Shown here piece by piece: positions 10,181-20,961 of a stretch of 64,000 bases of DNA (its first letter is position 1; every line of letters starts with the position of its first letter). Source of the DNA: JABFXX01 sp036489755 (GTDB taxonomy: Bacteria > Myxococcota_A > Polyangia > Haliangiales > Haliangiaceae). The stretch spans positions 62,001 through 126,000 of the forward strand of contig DASXFD010000062.1 of NCBI GenBank assembly GCA_036489755.1, given 5' to 3'. The translations under genes and the position numbers were made by a program. The notes beneath the pieces are model-generated. The model worked only from the letters and a program-made list of their open reading frames with translations, was not told the origin of the DNA and made no database searches.

Positions 10181-10912
10181 TCAGGACGACGGCAGGCACG
10201 TGCCGACGCCCTGCGCAGTCGCATCGGCATCGGAGTTGAGCGCGCAGTACATGCCCGTCGGGCACGCCGGCAGATCCGGCCGGCCGCACGCGTTCGCGGG
10301 CAGCGACGCGGCGAGCGCGCACGTGCCTTGGACGCACTGCGGGCTGAGCTCGGCCTGGCACGTGTTCACGCCGGGACACGATGGATCGGGCGAGCAGCCG
10401 AGGCTCGCTTCGTAGGACGCGACCTCGCTCGTCGGCACGGCGGTGTCGCTGCCGCCGAGCGAGCAGCCGCAGCAATCGGCCGGCACCTCGCTGCAGTCGG
10501 AGCCGGTGCTGCAGGTTCGCGAGCTCACCGCGTAGCAGCTGCACGTCTCGCAGCCGCTCGCGTCGATCGCAAACCCGTCGGCGCACTGTTGATCGCACTC
10601 GGCGACGTTGCACGCGAGCACGCACGCGCCCTCTTCGCACGCGGCGTGGACGTCTTGCGCGCACGCCGAGGCCGAGCCCGACCCCGGCGACGGGCACTCG
10701 ACGCCGGCGCAGATGTTGTTCGCCGCGGCCGGCATCGCGAACGTCGGGCAGTCGCAGCAGCGCGCCGCCGCCGGAACGCAGTCGTTATCGACCGCGCACT
10801 CCGCCTCCGCGCCGCCGTTGACGTCGCTGCCGCCGCCCGTGCCATCGACCGGCTCGAGGTCGCCCGTGCCGCCGCATGCGACGAGGAGCACGATGACCAG
10901 GCCGAGACGCAT
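10181..10912 (-). CDS. Cysteine-rich lipoprotein
   Basis: The start at 10912 gives MRLGLVIVLLVACGG, a lipoprotein signal with lipobox LVAC. The mature 225-residue chain holds roughly 30 cysteines in CxxC and CC clusters (ARCCDCP, CETCSCYA, ADCCGC), a pattern of disulfide-knotted surface proteins common in myxobacteria. Two related segments (DNDCVPAAARCCDCPT and GSDCSEVPADCCGCSL) suggest an internal duplication. No enzymatic motif is visible. Function unknown; an extracellular binding or structural role is inferred from export and disulfides. Confidence 0.8.
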   Translation of the reverse strand: MRLGLVIVLLVACGGTGDLEPVDGTGGGSDVNGGAEAECAVDNDCVPAAARCCDCPTFAMPAAANNICAGVECPSPGSGSASACAQDVHAACEEGACVLACNVAECDQQCADGFAIDASGCETCSCYAVSSRTCSTGSDCSEVPADCCGCSLGGSDTAVPTSEVASYEASLGCSPDPSCPGVNTCQAELSPQCVQGTCALAASLPANACGRPDLPACPTGMYCALNSDADATAQGVGTCLPSS

Positions 10913-11024
10913 GATTCGCCCTAGAAGAGCACGGGGCGTGCCGCATTGTAAGACGTGAACATCTGGTCGTCGCGCCTCAGTTTTCCGAGGAGGATCACAC
11001 CCCCCATGTAGGGTGGCGCTCGCG

Positions 11025-11666
11025 ATGGGCTCCAAGATTCTCACCAAGACCGACCGGAAGATGGAAGACACCATGCTCGCGGTCGCCGACGATCCCGTGC
11101 GTGCGGACACGCTGCAGAAAGCGCGCGCGTTCAAACGTACCTGGCTCGAGCTCGCCGAGGCACTCACGCGCGTGCAGTCGCACAAGGCGTACGAAGGTTG
11201 GGGCTACCCCGACTTCGACGCGTACTGCCGCAAGGAGCTCCACCTGCGCGGCTCGACGGTCGCGAAGCTCCTCGGCAGCTACCGCTTCCTCGAGACGAGC
11301 GCGCCGCGCGTGATCGAACGAGCGCGCGGAACCGATCACTTCGAGATCCCGATTCCGACGCTGCCCGCCGTCGAGTTCGTGCAGAAGGCGACCGAGCGCG
11401 CGGCCGCCGATGCAGAGACCCTCCAGACGATCCAGCGCGTCGCGTTCGACGAAGGGCTCGACGCGCCGGTGCTCGCGCGCCGCTTCAAAGACGTCGCGTT
11501 CCCCGAGACCGAGACCGATCGCCGGGAAAAATCCCGCGCCGCGATCGCCGGCACCGCGCGCAGGCTGTCGACGCTGATCGCGGAGACCGCATCGCCGGTG
11601 CCGAAAAAGCTCGCGATCCGCCTCGAGGAGATCATCGGCGAGCTCCTCGAGTCGATCGAGAACTGA
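11025..11666 (+). CDS. Conserved hypothetical, helical, possibly DNA-associated
   Basis: 213 residues, hydrophilic and almost entirely helical, without signal peptide. The segment SHKAYEGWGYPDFDAYCRKE followed by LHLRGSTVAKLLGSYRFLE resembles a helix-turn-helix-like unit found in small myxobacterial and plasmid-type proteins, but I cannot name the family. ATG 11025 is favoured by AGGGTGG at 11010-11016; GTG 11013 is possible. A strong GAGGAGG lies further upstream at 10987-10993 and precedes a start-stop pair ATG-TAG at 11006-11011. The last residues form a regular amphipathic helix. It is followed by a kinase gene after 53 bases. Confidence 0.7.
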   Translation: MGSKILTKTDRKMEDTMLAVADDPVRADTLQKARAFKRTWLELAEALTRVQSHKAYEGWGYPDFDAYCRKELHLRGSTVAKLLGSYRFLETSAPRVIERARGTDHFEIPIPTLPAVEFVQKATERAAADAETLQTIQRVAFDEGLDAPVLARRFKDVAFPETETDRREKSRAAIAGTARRLSTLIAETASPVPKKLAIRLEEIIGELLESIEN

Positions 11667-11719
11667 TGTAGGTCTCTGCGGTTTGACTCGCGGCCCGCGG
11701 CTCGGGATGATCGTCGAGG

Positions 11720-13096
<1,377 letters not shown>

Positions 13097-14045
13097 CGTC
13101 GCGCTGTGGGCGCTGTGCGCGCCGCGCGCTCGTGCCCAAAGCGCGGAGGCCGAAGCGCTCTTCGACCAAGCCGAATCGCTCGAGAAGGCGGGCAAGCTCG
13201 CCGAGGCGTGCGACGCATTCGAGTCGTCGAACCGCGTCGAGGCGCGCGCCGGAACGCTCATCCGCCTCGGCGACTGCCGCGAGCGCATTCATCAGATCGC
13301 GTCCGCGTGGTCCGCATACAAGGACGCGCTGTCGCGCGTGAAGGACGAGACGAAGCGCGCGATCGCGACCGACAAGATCGCCGCACTCGCGCCGAGGTTG
13401 TCGTTTCTGACCGTCCACGTGCCGCCGGCGGCTCAGCTCGCCGGCCTCGAGCTCACGCGCAACGGTCACGCGATGGATCCGATCGAATGGAACCAGCCGG
13501 TGCCGCTCGACGGCGGTACGTACACGATCGACGCGCACGCGCCGGGACGTCTCGCGTGGCAAGGAACGGCGTCGGTTCCCGACGAGAACGGCAAGATCGC
13601 GATCGACGTGCCACCGCTCGCCGAAGATATGCACTCGCAAACCACCTCGCCGCCCGCGATGACGAGCGCTGCCCCTGCACCGCCGCCGCGCGAGGTTTCG
13701 GCGTGGACGACCAAGCGCGAGACGGCGGTCGTCGCGGCCGGCGTGGCGGTGCTTGCCGGAGTCGGCGGCGTCGTGCTCGGCGAGCTCGCGAACGGCAAGA
13801 AGAGCGACGCCGATGGGCTCTGTCCGCAGCAAGTGTGCAGGTCGGCCGCCGACCTCGCGACGGCGTCGAATGATCTGGCGAGCGCGCGATCGCGTGCGCT
13901 CGACGCGAACATCGCGTTCGGAGTCGCCGGCGCGGCGGTGATCGCCGCCGGCGTGTTGTGGCTGACCGGTGCGCCCGAGCAGCCGGGGCTCGCGATCGCG
14001 ACCTCGCCCACCGGCGCCGTGGTCACGTTCGGCGGGCGCTTCTAA

Positions 14046-15017
14046 TCAGTTCGCGGGCTTCGACGAGTAGTACATGGTGATCGTGCCGCCGGATGAGCCG
14101 GTTCCGACGTAGAAACGGCAGCCGTCGGGCGAGACCCACGCCGGGCGGCAATCCACGTCGACGGTGTCCATGCAGTCGGCATTGTCGAGGTCGTCGAGCG
14201 TCGTCACGTTGCCGAAGTCGTCCGTCGGCGAGCTGCGCGTCGCGACGAAGACCAAGTTGGAGCGCAGAAAATAGATGGTCAGCTGATCGGGCGCGACCGT
14301 CGGGTAGTAGTCGCCGACGGTGGTCGCGTTCAGCGCGTCGGCCCGTTGGACCGTGCCGAACTGTCCGTTGCCGACCGACGGCGCCATGTAGATCGACAGC
14401 GTGGGGTCGCTGCCGCGCTGCGACGAAAACCACAGGTCGCCGTTCGCCGCGACGGACACGTAGTCGTCTTCGGCGCCGACCGCGTTGATGCCACCGCCGA
14501 GCTTCGTGCCCGATCCGAACTGCGCGGCCGATCCGCTCCGCGTCGCGACGTAGAGGTCGCGATCCGAGCCCGTCATGTGCACCGGCGGCTCACCCCACAC
14601 GTAGTACAAGAGCGTGCCGTTCGACGAGATCGCCGGCGTGCTCTCGCCATCCGAGCCGTTCACACCGGTCAGCTTGGTCGGCAATCCGAACGTTCCCATC
14701 ACCGGCTTGGTCGCCACGTACAGCGTATCCGGCTCGGTCGTCGCCGTACCGTCGGAGCCGAGTGCGAAGTATGCGGTCGTCTCGTCGGGCGAAAATCGCG
14801 CGACCGATCGCATCGGGACGAGCCCTTCGACGGGATTGAGGTGACCCCACGGCCCGGCGAGGTTGCACGCGGGTGGCGGCCCATCGCCCATCGCATCCAT
14901 ACCCGCATCGTCGGAGGCTCCGCCGCCATCGCCGACACGCAGATGCTCGTCCGGGATCCGGCACGACATCGCGAGCGCGAGCGCAACGGCCGCCACGACA
15001 GCAAGCGCGCGAGTCAC
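14046..15017 (-). CDS. Beta-propeller (PD40/WD40-like) lipoprotein
   Basis: A GTG start at 15017 gives a signal peptide ending ALALAMSC, a plausible lipobox. The mature chain has repeats typical of TolB-like PD40 propellers: ARFSPDETTAYFALGSDG, DTLYVATKP, TPAISSNGTLLYYVWGE, DRDLYVATRS, DYYPTVAPDQLTIYF and RPAWVSPDGCRFYVGT. Such propellers usually mediate binding. It starts 12 bases after the LysE-type exporter and is probably in one transcript with it. Confidence 0.8.
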   Translation of the reverse strand: MTRALAVVAAVALALAMSCRIPDEHLRVGDGGGASDDAGMDAMGDGPPPACNLAGPWGHLNPVEGLVPMRSVARFSPDETTAYFALGSDGTATTEPDTLYVATKPVMGTFGLPTKLTGVNGSDGESTPAISSNGTLLYYVWGEPPVHMTGSDRDLYVATRSGSAAQFGSGTKLGGGINAVGAEDDYVSVAANGDLWFSSQRGSDPTLSIYMAPSVGNGQFGTVQRADALNATTVGDYYPTVAPDQLTIYFLRSNLVFVATRSSPTDDFGNVTTLDDLDNADCMDTVDVDCRPAWVSPDGCRFYVGTGSSGGTITMYYSSKPAN

Positions 15018-15029
15018 TGACCTACGTTA

Positions 15030-15692
15030 TCACGCGACGAGGTACTTCACGGCTTTCGCGATCAAGTACGTCGCGTAGAAGATGAGCCCGACACCGACGA
15101 TGCGCGGGATCCACGCGGCCTTGTCGCCGAGCACGTTCTTGCCGCGATGCGTGAGGAACGCGACGAGTGAGAACCAGCCAACGCTGCCGAGCATCACGCC
15201 GACGGTGAACGCGATGCCTTCGGTGTGCGACGCCGGCGGAATCTGGTTGGACAGGATCACGACCCACGTCACGATCGCCGCCGGGTTCAACACGACGAGC
15301 GCGAGCCCGACGGTGAAACCCGACCACAGGTGGCGGCGCGACAAGCGCGTTGCGACTGAATCCGACGGCGCCGGCTCATCGGTGCCGATCGCAGGTGCGG
15401 CGGGCGCGACCGGTTGACTGCGTGCGGTCAACAGCCCGTAGACGAGCAGCACGGCGCCGCTCACGGCGTACAAGATCGGCGGGACCGATGGATACTGGCG
15501 AACGATCGGAGTAACGCCGAGCACGCCGAGGCCCGACCACAAGCCGTCGCCGCACGCGCCGCCCATGCCGACGCCGATCGCGCGGATGAACGTGTGCCGG
15601 TAGGCCGCGTCGATCACCGCCACGTTCACCGGACCGATGGGGACGCCGGTAAGCGCGCCGGCTGCCACGCCGATCACGAAGAACAACAGCAC
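15030..15692 (-). CDS. LysE/RhtB-family amino-acid exporter
   Basis: Multiple hydrophobic helices (about six) and the LysE signature GVPIGPVNVAVID near the N-terminus, with the later NPAAIVTWVVIL typical of the second conserved half. GTG at 15692 gives a 220-residue protein, the usual family size, whereas the ATG at 15785 would add an unlikely 31 residues overlapping the divergent gene. Members export amino acids or related small molecules across the inner membrane; the substrate here is unknown. It shares a short divergent region with the MBL-fold gene at 15733. Confidence 0.85.
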   Translation of the reverse strand: MLLFFVIGVAAGALTGVPIGPVNVAVIDAAYRHTFIRAIGVGMGGACGDGLWSGLGVLGVTPIVRQYPSVPPILYAVSGAVLLVYGLLTARSQPVAPAAPAIGTDEPAPSDSVATRLSRRHLWSGFTVGLALVVLNPAAIVTWVVILSNQIPPASHTEGIAFTVGVMLGSVGWFSLVAFLTHRGKNVLGDKAAWIPRIVGVGLIFYATYLIAKAVKYLVA

Positions 15693-15732
15693 GATGCCCC
15701 CCGTGCTATACAGCAGCGTGCGCGCGCCTGCT

Positions 15733-16509
15733 ATGGCGAAAGCGGGATTGGATGGCCCGTCGGTGACGTGGTTGGGCCACGCCACCGCGGTCGCTCAACT
15801 CGGCGCATCGCGCGTCGTGTTCGACCCGCTGTTGCCGTGGCGCGCGCGCCGCGCCGGTCGTGTCGATGCCGTGCTGATCACCCACTCGCACGTCGATCAC
15901 TTGAACCGATGGAGCTTGCGCGCGCTGGATCGCGACACGCACCTCGTCGTACCGCGCGGGAGCGCGGCGATCGTCGCGGACCTCGGCTTTGCGAAGGTCA
16001 CCGAGGTCACGGCCGGCGATCAGCTGTCGATCGGCGAGCTCGACATCGAAGCGGTGCAGACGCGTCACGACAACGGGCGCTGGCGCAAAGGCGACGCGCC
16101 GGAGTGTGTCGGCTACGTCGTCGCCGGCGGCGGCGCGACGCTGCATCACGCGGGCGACGTCGACTTTTCGAATCACGCGATCTTCGACGACATCGGCAAG
16201 CGGTTCACGCTCGACGCGACGCTGCTTCCGATCGGCGGGATGATGCCGGTCTGGTACTACCGGCTGCGTAACAAGGCGCTCGATCGCGGCATCCACATCG
16301 ATCCTGATTGCGCGCTCGACATCTACGAGCGACTCGGCGCGCGCGCGCTGGTGCCGATCCATTGGGGGACCGTGCACCTGCGGCTCGGCTTGCCGTCGAT
16401 GCCGCGGCGCCGGCTCGAAAAGATCGCGGCGCAGCGCGACGCGCGCGGCGTGCAGATTCTCGGTCACGGCGAAGCTCTGTTATTGAATCTGGCCAAGGAA
16501 CGCGCATGA
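15733..16509 (+). CDS. MBL-fold metal-dependent hydrolase (UlaG/RomA-like)
   Basis: 258 residues. The sequence opens with VTWLGHATAVAQLGASRVVFD and has the metal motif THSHVDHL (HxHxDH), then HDNGRW, HHAGDVDF and a final HWGT, as in the phospholipase D-like/UlaG branch of the beta-lactamase superfamily. The substrate cannot be told from sequence; relatives act on N-acyl phospholipids or lactones. The 40-base region before it must hold promoters for it and for the divergent LysE gene. The gene at 16517 follows after seven bases. Confidence 0.88.
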   Translation: MAKAGLDGPSVTWLGHATAVAQLGASRVVFDPLLPWRARRAGRVDAVLITHSHVDHLNRWSLRALDRDTHLVVPRGSAAIVADLGFAKVTEVTAGDQLSIGELDIEAVQTRHDNGRWRKGDAPECVGYVVAGGGATLHHAGDVDFSNHAIFDDIGKRFTLDATLLPIGGMMPVWYYRLRNKALDRGIHIDPDCALDIYERLGARALVPIHWGTVHLRLGLPSMPRRRLEKIAAQRDARGVQILGHGEALLLNLAKERA

Positions 16510-16516
16510 TCGGGCG

Positions 16517-17053
16517 ATGCTGGCATTACGGGCGTCGGGATTCGTCGAGCTGATCGTCGCGGCCGCCGCGACCGCGTTGCTCGCGAGCGCACGACCGGCG
16601 CCGGTGCAGCATGCGTTCGCGATGCCGACGCTGCCGACGGTTCGTGTCGCGAGCGTGCCCGCCGTCGAGCCGAGCGCGTGCTGGCTGCTGCCGTCGTCGG
16701 GCGCGAAGGCGTACGTCTCGCACCGCTTCGACGACGCCGAAGCGCTGCTTTCCGATGCGTGCGCCGACCCCGACCGGCAGCTGCTCCAGCAGATGAGCTG
16801 GTTGTGGCGCGAGGCCGACAACGGCAACCTCGAAGAGCGCTACGACGCGCTGCTCGCCGTGCGCGCGATCGACGTCTCGTTCGGCGGCCTGCTCGCGGAC
16901 GAGATCGATGCGCGGACGCGCGCGGTTGTCGAGCCGTTCGCGATGCAGCTCGTCACGCAGCATCGCGGCGACGAGGCCGAGACGGTGATCCAGCACGGCA
17001 AGCTGCTCGGCGTCGACATGCGCGCCGCCGAGCGCCGCATGCCGCGAAACTAG
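16517..17053 (+). CDS. Exported protein of unknown function
   Basis: 178 residues. The N-terminus has a hydrophobic stretch (VELIVAAAATALLASARP) that could be a signal peptide or anchor. The rest is helical, with WLWREADNGNLEERYDALLA and VIQHGKLLGVDMRAAERR, resembling degenerate TPR helices. I do not recognise a family. It follows the MBL hydrolase by seven bases and converges on the CHAT gene, overlapping by four bases at the stops. Confidence 0.7.
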   Translation: MLALRASGFVELIVAAAATALLASARPAPVQHAFAMPTLPTVRVASVPAVEPSACWLLPSSGAKAYVSHRFDDAEALLSDACADPDRQLLQQMSWLWREADNGNLEERYDALLAVRAIDVSFGGLLADEIDARTRAVVEPFAMQLVTQHRGDEAETVIQHGKLLGVDMRAAERRMPRN

Positions 17054-20034
17054 AGCGGGCTGTTGTCGCCGGCGGCGAGGAATGCGGCCCAGTAGAACGG
17101 GTGCGCGTACTTCGGGTTGTGGTGGATCTCGAGCTGGATGTCGCGGAGCGCGTCGCTGCGCGGCTTTCCCGCTTTGAGTCGCGCGTAGTAACCGGCCATC
17201 AGATCGCGCGTCGCCGCATCGTCGACCTGCCACAGCGACATCACGAGCCCTTCGGCGCCGGCGATCACGAGCGCGCGGCGCAGGCCGTAGACGCCGTCGC
17301 CGTTGGTCACCTTGCCGTTGCCGGTATCGCACGCCGACAACACGACGAGCTCGGTGCCCCACAGATCCAAACCCGATGCTTCGAGCGCGGTGAGGATGCC
17401 GTCGTCGTTGCCGCTCTTGAGCTTGTTCGCGCCGGCGAGCGCGAGGCCCGAGCGCAGCAGCGGATTCTCGCCGCCGGTCGGCTGCGGCGCGGCGGCCATG
17501 CCCATCGGCGTCGCGATCTGCTGGCCGTTCGTGTCGCGCGACGGCTTCGGCGGCTCGTCGGGCAAGAAGAAGCCGTGCGTCGCGAGGTGCAGGATGCGCG
17601 GGCCATGCAGCTGCTTGAGCGCGGTCTCGGTCGCGCGCGCGCCGCGGTAGTCGGTAAAGCCGGCCCACGTCTTCTCGACGAGGTCGGCTTCTTCGCCGGT
17701 GCCCGGCAGCTGCGGCCACATCAGCGACGACAGATCTTCCGAGCGTGCGCCGCGCGTGCCGTCGGAGGTGCCGCCACCGGTCGCATCGAACGCCGGGTTC
17801 GCGAACATCACGCCGCCGCCCTGCGCCTTGCTGCGCACGGCCAGCCGCAGCAGATCGCGGCCCGACGTCAGGTACGTGAAGTTGTCGTGCTCGAGCAAGA
17901 GCTCGCCCTTGTCGTCGACGAGCGCCGAGAACGGCACGAGGTTGAGCGCACCGTCGGGCGCGATCAGGATCTCCGTGGCGCTGCCGAGCGGGCCGGCGAG
18001 CTTGCCGAGCGTGAGCGTGTAGAGCGCGTGGCCGAGGTCGGTCGCGTGCGTGTTCTTCGGATTCGACACCGCCTTGCGGAACGCCACGATCGCGTCGTCG
18101 ATCGGCTGGGCCGGCCCGAGATCGATGAACACCGGATCGCCGGTCTGTGCGAGCACGTACGCCGCGTAGTGGCGCGCCGGCTTCGGCGTCGTCGGCGTGT
18201 AGTACGTGACCTTCACGTCGTACGGCTGGAAGTTGATGATCTCGACGAGCCGCGCGCCTTTCGGCACGAGCTTCTGAATCGCCGCGAGCGAGATCGGCTG
18301 GCTGACCGCGCGGTACTGCGCGCTCTTGTCGCCGACTTTGATCTCGAGCTGCGCGATTTGCTCTTCGAGCGCCGCGACGGTCTTGGTGTAATCGTCGTCG
18401 CCGGTCGCCGATGGGCCTGCGACGGTGAGCTTGGCGAGCTGCGAGCGCGCGGACGCGAGATCGTCGAGCAGCTTCTTGTCGTCGGGCGACAGCTTCGAGC
18501 GGATCGTCGCCATGCTCGCGGCGGCGGCGTCGAGCACGCGGCCTTTGCGGCGCAGCACCGTCTCGAGCCCGAGCCGTGCCGCGGTCGCATTCTTCGGTGC
18601 GAAGATCGCCGCGAAGTTGATCGCCGAGTCGAGCACGTACGCGTGCTGCGCGAAGTACAGCTCGTGATCGGACTCGGTGCCGGTCTGCAGCACGTTCGAC
18701 AGCTCGCGCTCGGCGATGTCGAGGCTGTCGGCGAGCGCCTTGCCCGCCGCCGTGAAGTCGCCGCTGCGCATGTAGATGGTCGCGAGCTGCATCTCGGCGA
18801 TGCCGTAGAGCGGATGCCGCTTGCCGTACATCGCGCCGGCCGAGTCGCGATACGCGATCAGCTTTTGCGCCGCCGGGCCGAGCTTGCCGAGATCCTTCAG
18901 CACGTCGGCGATCGACATGTCGAACGTGTGCTCGAATCGCTTGCCCTTCTTCGCGAAGGTCGCCGCGGCTTTCTCGAGCACCGCCAGCGCTTCTTGCGGG
19001 TGGCCTTCGGCGCGGTCGAGGTCGGCGAGCATCGCATCCCACGCGCCCGTGCGCGTGGTGCGCGCGTCGAGGTCGTACGCCTTGCGCATCAGCTTGTCGG
19101 CGTCGGCGAGGTCGTCGATCGCGCGGTCGTTCATCGCGAGCTGTCCATACATGCCGGGCAGCGACGGATCATCCGGGTTCTTCGCTTCGACCCGCGCGAT
19201 CTCCTTGGTGTACTCGTCGATGACCTGCAGCGTGAGTGGCTTCGCGAGATCGTCGCGCCCGCCGGCGCGATAGATCAGCGCGATCGACCACTTCACGCCG
19301 GCCTGCATCATCACGTTCGCCAGCGGCGTGTTGTCGACGATGTGGATCGCGCGGTTGTACAGCTCGACCGCTTTCGGTTGCTGGTTCGCCTGCCAGTACG
19401 CGTACGCGAGCGCCTGCGTGACGCCCAACATGCCGAGGTCGTCCTTCGACTTCGCGTTGGCCTCGTCGATCGCGTACGCCTGCTCGTAGATGCGCAGGCC
19501 TGCCGCGTACTCGCCGCGCATGCCGAGCAGCGACGCGTACATGATCAGGTAACCCGCGTAGCTCTGACTGTGATCGCCGTCGAGCTTCTTCGCGATCGCG
19601 AGCTCGCGCTGCACGTACGGCTCGACCTCGGCGTAGCGACCTTGCACGTAGAGGTACGTGAGCGTCTGCGGAATCGCGCCGAGCACTTCGCGCGACTCGG
19701 CGCCGTGCTTGGTCTCGGCGTCGGCGAGCATCTCGAGGTAGAGCTTGTGCGCGCCGAGGTCGTCGCCGCTGGCGGCGAGCATGCCGGCGAGCGCGCCTTC
19801 GCGCATGCGCACCATCGGCGAGTCGTCGCCGGAGATCTTGCGCTGCAGGTCGTACATCTTGCGCGCGACCTTCGCGGCCGGCACGTAGGCCTGCTTCATC
19901 TGCAGGTCGCGCAAGATCGCGTCGAGCTTCTTGAGCTCGACTTCGTCGGCCGACGGCGGTGGCTTCGGCGGCCTCGGCCCGGCGACCGCGGTGACCGAGA
20001 CGAGCAGCGCTACGACGAGCGAGGCGACGCGCAT
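17050..20034 (-). CDS. Exported TPR-CHAT domain protein (caspase-like)
   Basis: 994 residues. A signal peptide (MRVASLVVALLVSVTAVAG) is followed by about 600 residues of TPR-type helices, e.g. ESREVLGAIPQTLTYLYVQG and QALAYAYWQANQQPKAVELY, and a coiled stretch. The C-terminal 300 residues are a CHAT domain with the predicted catalytic pair: His in LHLATHGFF (about residue 816) and Cys in VLSACDTGNG (about 900), followed by SLWQVDD. CHAT proteins are clan CD cysteine peptidases related to separase and caspases. The exported location and the lack of a nearby substrate or effector in the window are notable. It is a single-gene unit, divergent from the gene at 20112. Confidence 0.92.
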   Translation of the reverse strand: MRVASLVVALLVSVTAVAGPRPPKPPPSADEVELKKLDAILRDLQMKQAYVPAAKVARKMYDLQRKISGDDSPMVRMREGALAGMLAASGDDLGAHKLYLEMLADAETKHGAESREVLGAIPQTLTYLYVQGRYAEVEPYVQRELAIAKKLDGDHSQSYAGYLIMYASLLGMRGEYAAGLRIYEQAYAIDEANAKSKDDLGMLGVTQALAYAYWQANQQPKAVELYNRAIHIVDNTPLANVMMQAGVKWSIALIYRAGGRDDLAKPLTLQVIDEYTKEIARVEAKNPDDPSLPGMYGQLAMNDRAIDDLADADKLMRKAYDLDARTTRTGAWDAMLADLDRAEGHPQEALAVLEKAAATFAKKGKRFEHTFDMSIADVLKDLGKLGPAAQKLIAYRDSAGAMYGKRHPLYGIAEMQLATIYMRSGDFTAAGKALADSLDIAERELSNVLQTGTESDHELYFAQHAYVLDSAINFAAIFAPKNATAARLGLETVLRRKGRVLDAAAASMATIRSKLSPDDKKLLDDLASARSQLAKLTVAGPSATGDDDYTKTVAALEEQIAQLEIKVGDKSAQYRAVSQPISLAAIQKLVPKGARLVEIINFQPYDVKVTYYTPTTPKPARHYAAYVLAQTGDPVFIDLGPAQPIDDAIVAFRKAVSNPKNTHATDLGHALYTLTLGKLAGPLGSATEILIAPDGALNLVPFSALVDDKGELLLEHDNFTYLTSGRDLLRLAVRSKAQGGGVMFANPAFDATGGGTSDGTRGARSEDLSSLMWPQLPGTGEEADLVEKTWAGFTDYRGARATETALKQLHGPRILHLATHGFFLPDEPPKPSRDTNGQQIATPMGMAAAPQPTGGENPLLRSGLALAGANKLKSGNDDGILTALEASGLDLWGTELVVLSACDTGNGKVTNGDGVYGLRRALVIAGAEGLVMSLWQVDDAATRDLMAGYYARLKAGKPRSDALRDIQLEIHHNPKYAHPFYWAAFLAAGDNSPL

Positions 20035-20111
20035 GCCCCGACGTTACACGACGCCAGGCTCGTTAGATCGCCGTGCCGCGACGTGCGTTGGGGTTCCCTC
20101 GAGGAGGCTCC

Positions 20112-20726
20112 ATGAAATCCGTCCGCAACATCGTCATGCTCACCGTGTCTCTCGCAATGCTGATCGGGACCGCGCTCGCCGAGCCGGTCCACCACGACAC
20201 GAAGTTCCGCAGTGTCCCCGACGCGAAGCTGCAGATCCGCGCGGTCGAGTACGACGGCGAGGTCAACGGCACGCTCAAGGTCGAGATCAAGAACGCCGAC
20301 AAGGTCGCGCACTCGTTCGTCGCGACCGGCCTCTACTTCGTGCCCGAGGGCAACCCCGACACCGCGCCGCAGCGGCTCGGCGCCGTCGGGCCGATGCGGA
20401 TCGGCGCGGATCAGGAACGCGCGCAGGTCGACGTGCCGCCCGGCAAGACCGTCGAGGTCGCGCTCGACGTGTTCTGCATCGACTCGCATCGCGGCAGCCC
20501 GTCGCCGGCGAACGCGTTCGACGTCGGCAAGAGCCGGATGCCCGCCGAGCTGTCGCAGACGATCGAGACGCGCGCGCAGGTCGCGGTCGATACCGCGGCG
20601 AAAACCTCGCCGCCGGCCGCGGCACGGCCCGCCGCGAAGGCCGCGATCCAGTCCGAGGTCTGGCGCGCCCGCGACGCCAAGTGGACGAAGCTCGACGGCG
20701 AAGGCAAGCAAGAAGCCGGCAAGTAG
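20112..20726 (+). CDS. Secreted protein of unknown function
   Basis: The start at 20112 is decided by a perfect GAGGAGG at 20101-20107. The product has a signal peptide (MLTVSLAMLIGTALAEP) and a beta-rich body: KLQIRAVEYDGEVNGTLKVE, AHSFVATGLYFVPEG and KTVEVALDVFCIDSHRG. An Ala/Pro-rich tail follows. The body could be an immunoglobulin-like or cupredoxin-like sandwich, but no copper ligands are obvious and I do not recognise the family. The strong ribosome-binding site suggests high expression. It converges on the small membrane protein at 20728. Confidence 0.75.
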   Translation: MKSVRNIVMLTVSLAMLIGTALAEPVHHDTKFRSVPDAKLQIRAVEYDGEVNGTLKVEIKNADKVAHSFVATGLYFVPEGNPDTAPQRLGAVGPMRIGADQERAQVDVPPGKTVEVALDVFCIDSHRGSPSPANAFDVGKSRMPAELSQTIETRAQVAVDTAAKTSPPAAARPAAKAAIQSEVWRARDAKWTKLDGEGKQEAGK

Positions 20727-20727
20727 C

Positions 20728-20961
20728 TCAGAGCACGCCGTGGAAGCGCAGCGCGCCGATCACGCCGACCGTGGCCATGATGAGGCCCATCGTGTAGCCG
20801 AAGCGCCGGTCGCGCACGACCGGATCCGCGCGATCGAGCTTGCGCGTGCGCGCGAGGTTGAACCCGTCGTACACGAGCCACAGCGCGCTGACCCCGCCGA
20901 CGCAGAACGTGATGAACCACATGAACGTGGTCGTCGACACGAGCTGGTGCGCTTCGGTCAC
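20728..20961 (-). CDS. Small membrane protein, last gene of phosphatidyltransferase operon
   Basis: 77 residues starting at a GTG that overlaps the stop of the preceding gene (GTGA). Two hydrophobic helices are visible, FMWFITFCVGGVSALWLVY and GLIMATVGVIGALRF, separated by a charged loop (RTRKLDRADPVVRDRRFGY). No family is recognised. Its tight coupling to two CDP-alcohol phosphatidyltransferases suggests a helper in lipid synthesis or placement; this is inference from position. Confidence 0.72.
   Translation of the reverse strand: MTEAHQLVSTTTFMWFITFCVGGVSALWLVYDGFNLARTRKLDRADPVVRDRRFGYTMGLIMATVGVIGALRFHGVL

Noticed and set aside
16678..20115. 1145-codon open frame on the plus strand over the CHAT gene
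   Set aside because: It is the antisense shadow of a 994-residue protein with intact catalytic motifs; no signal, domain or ribosome site supports it.
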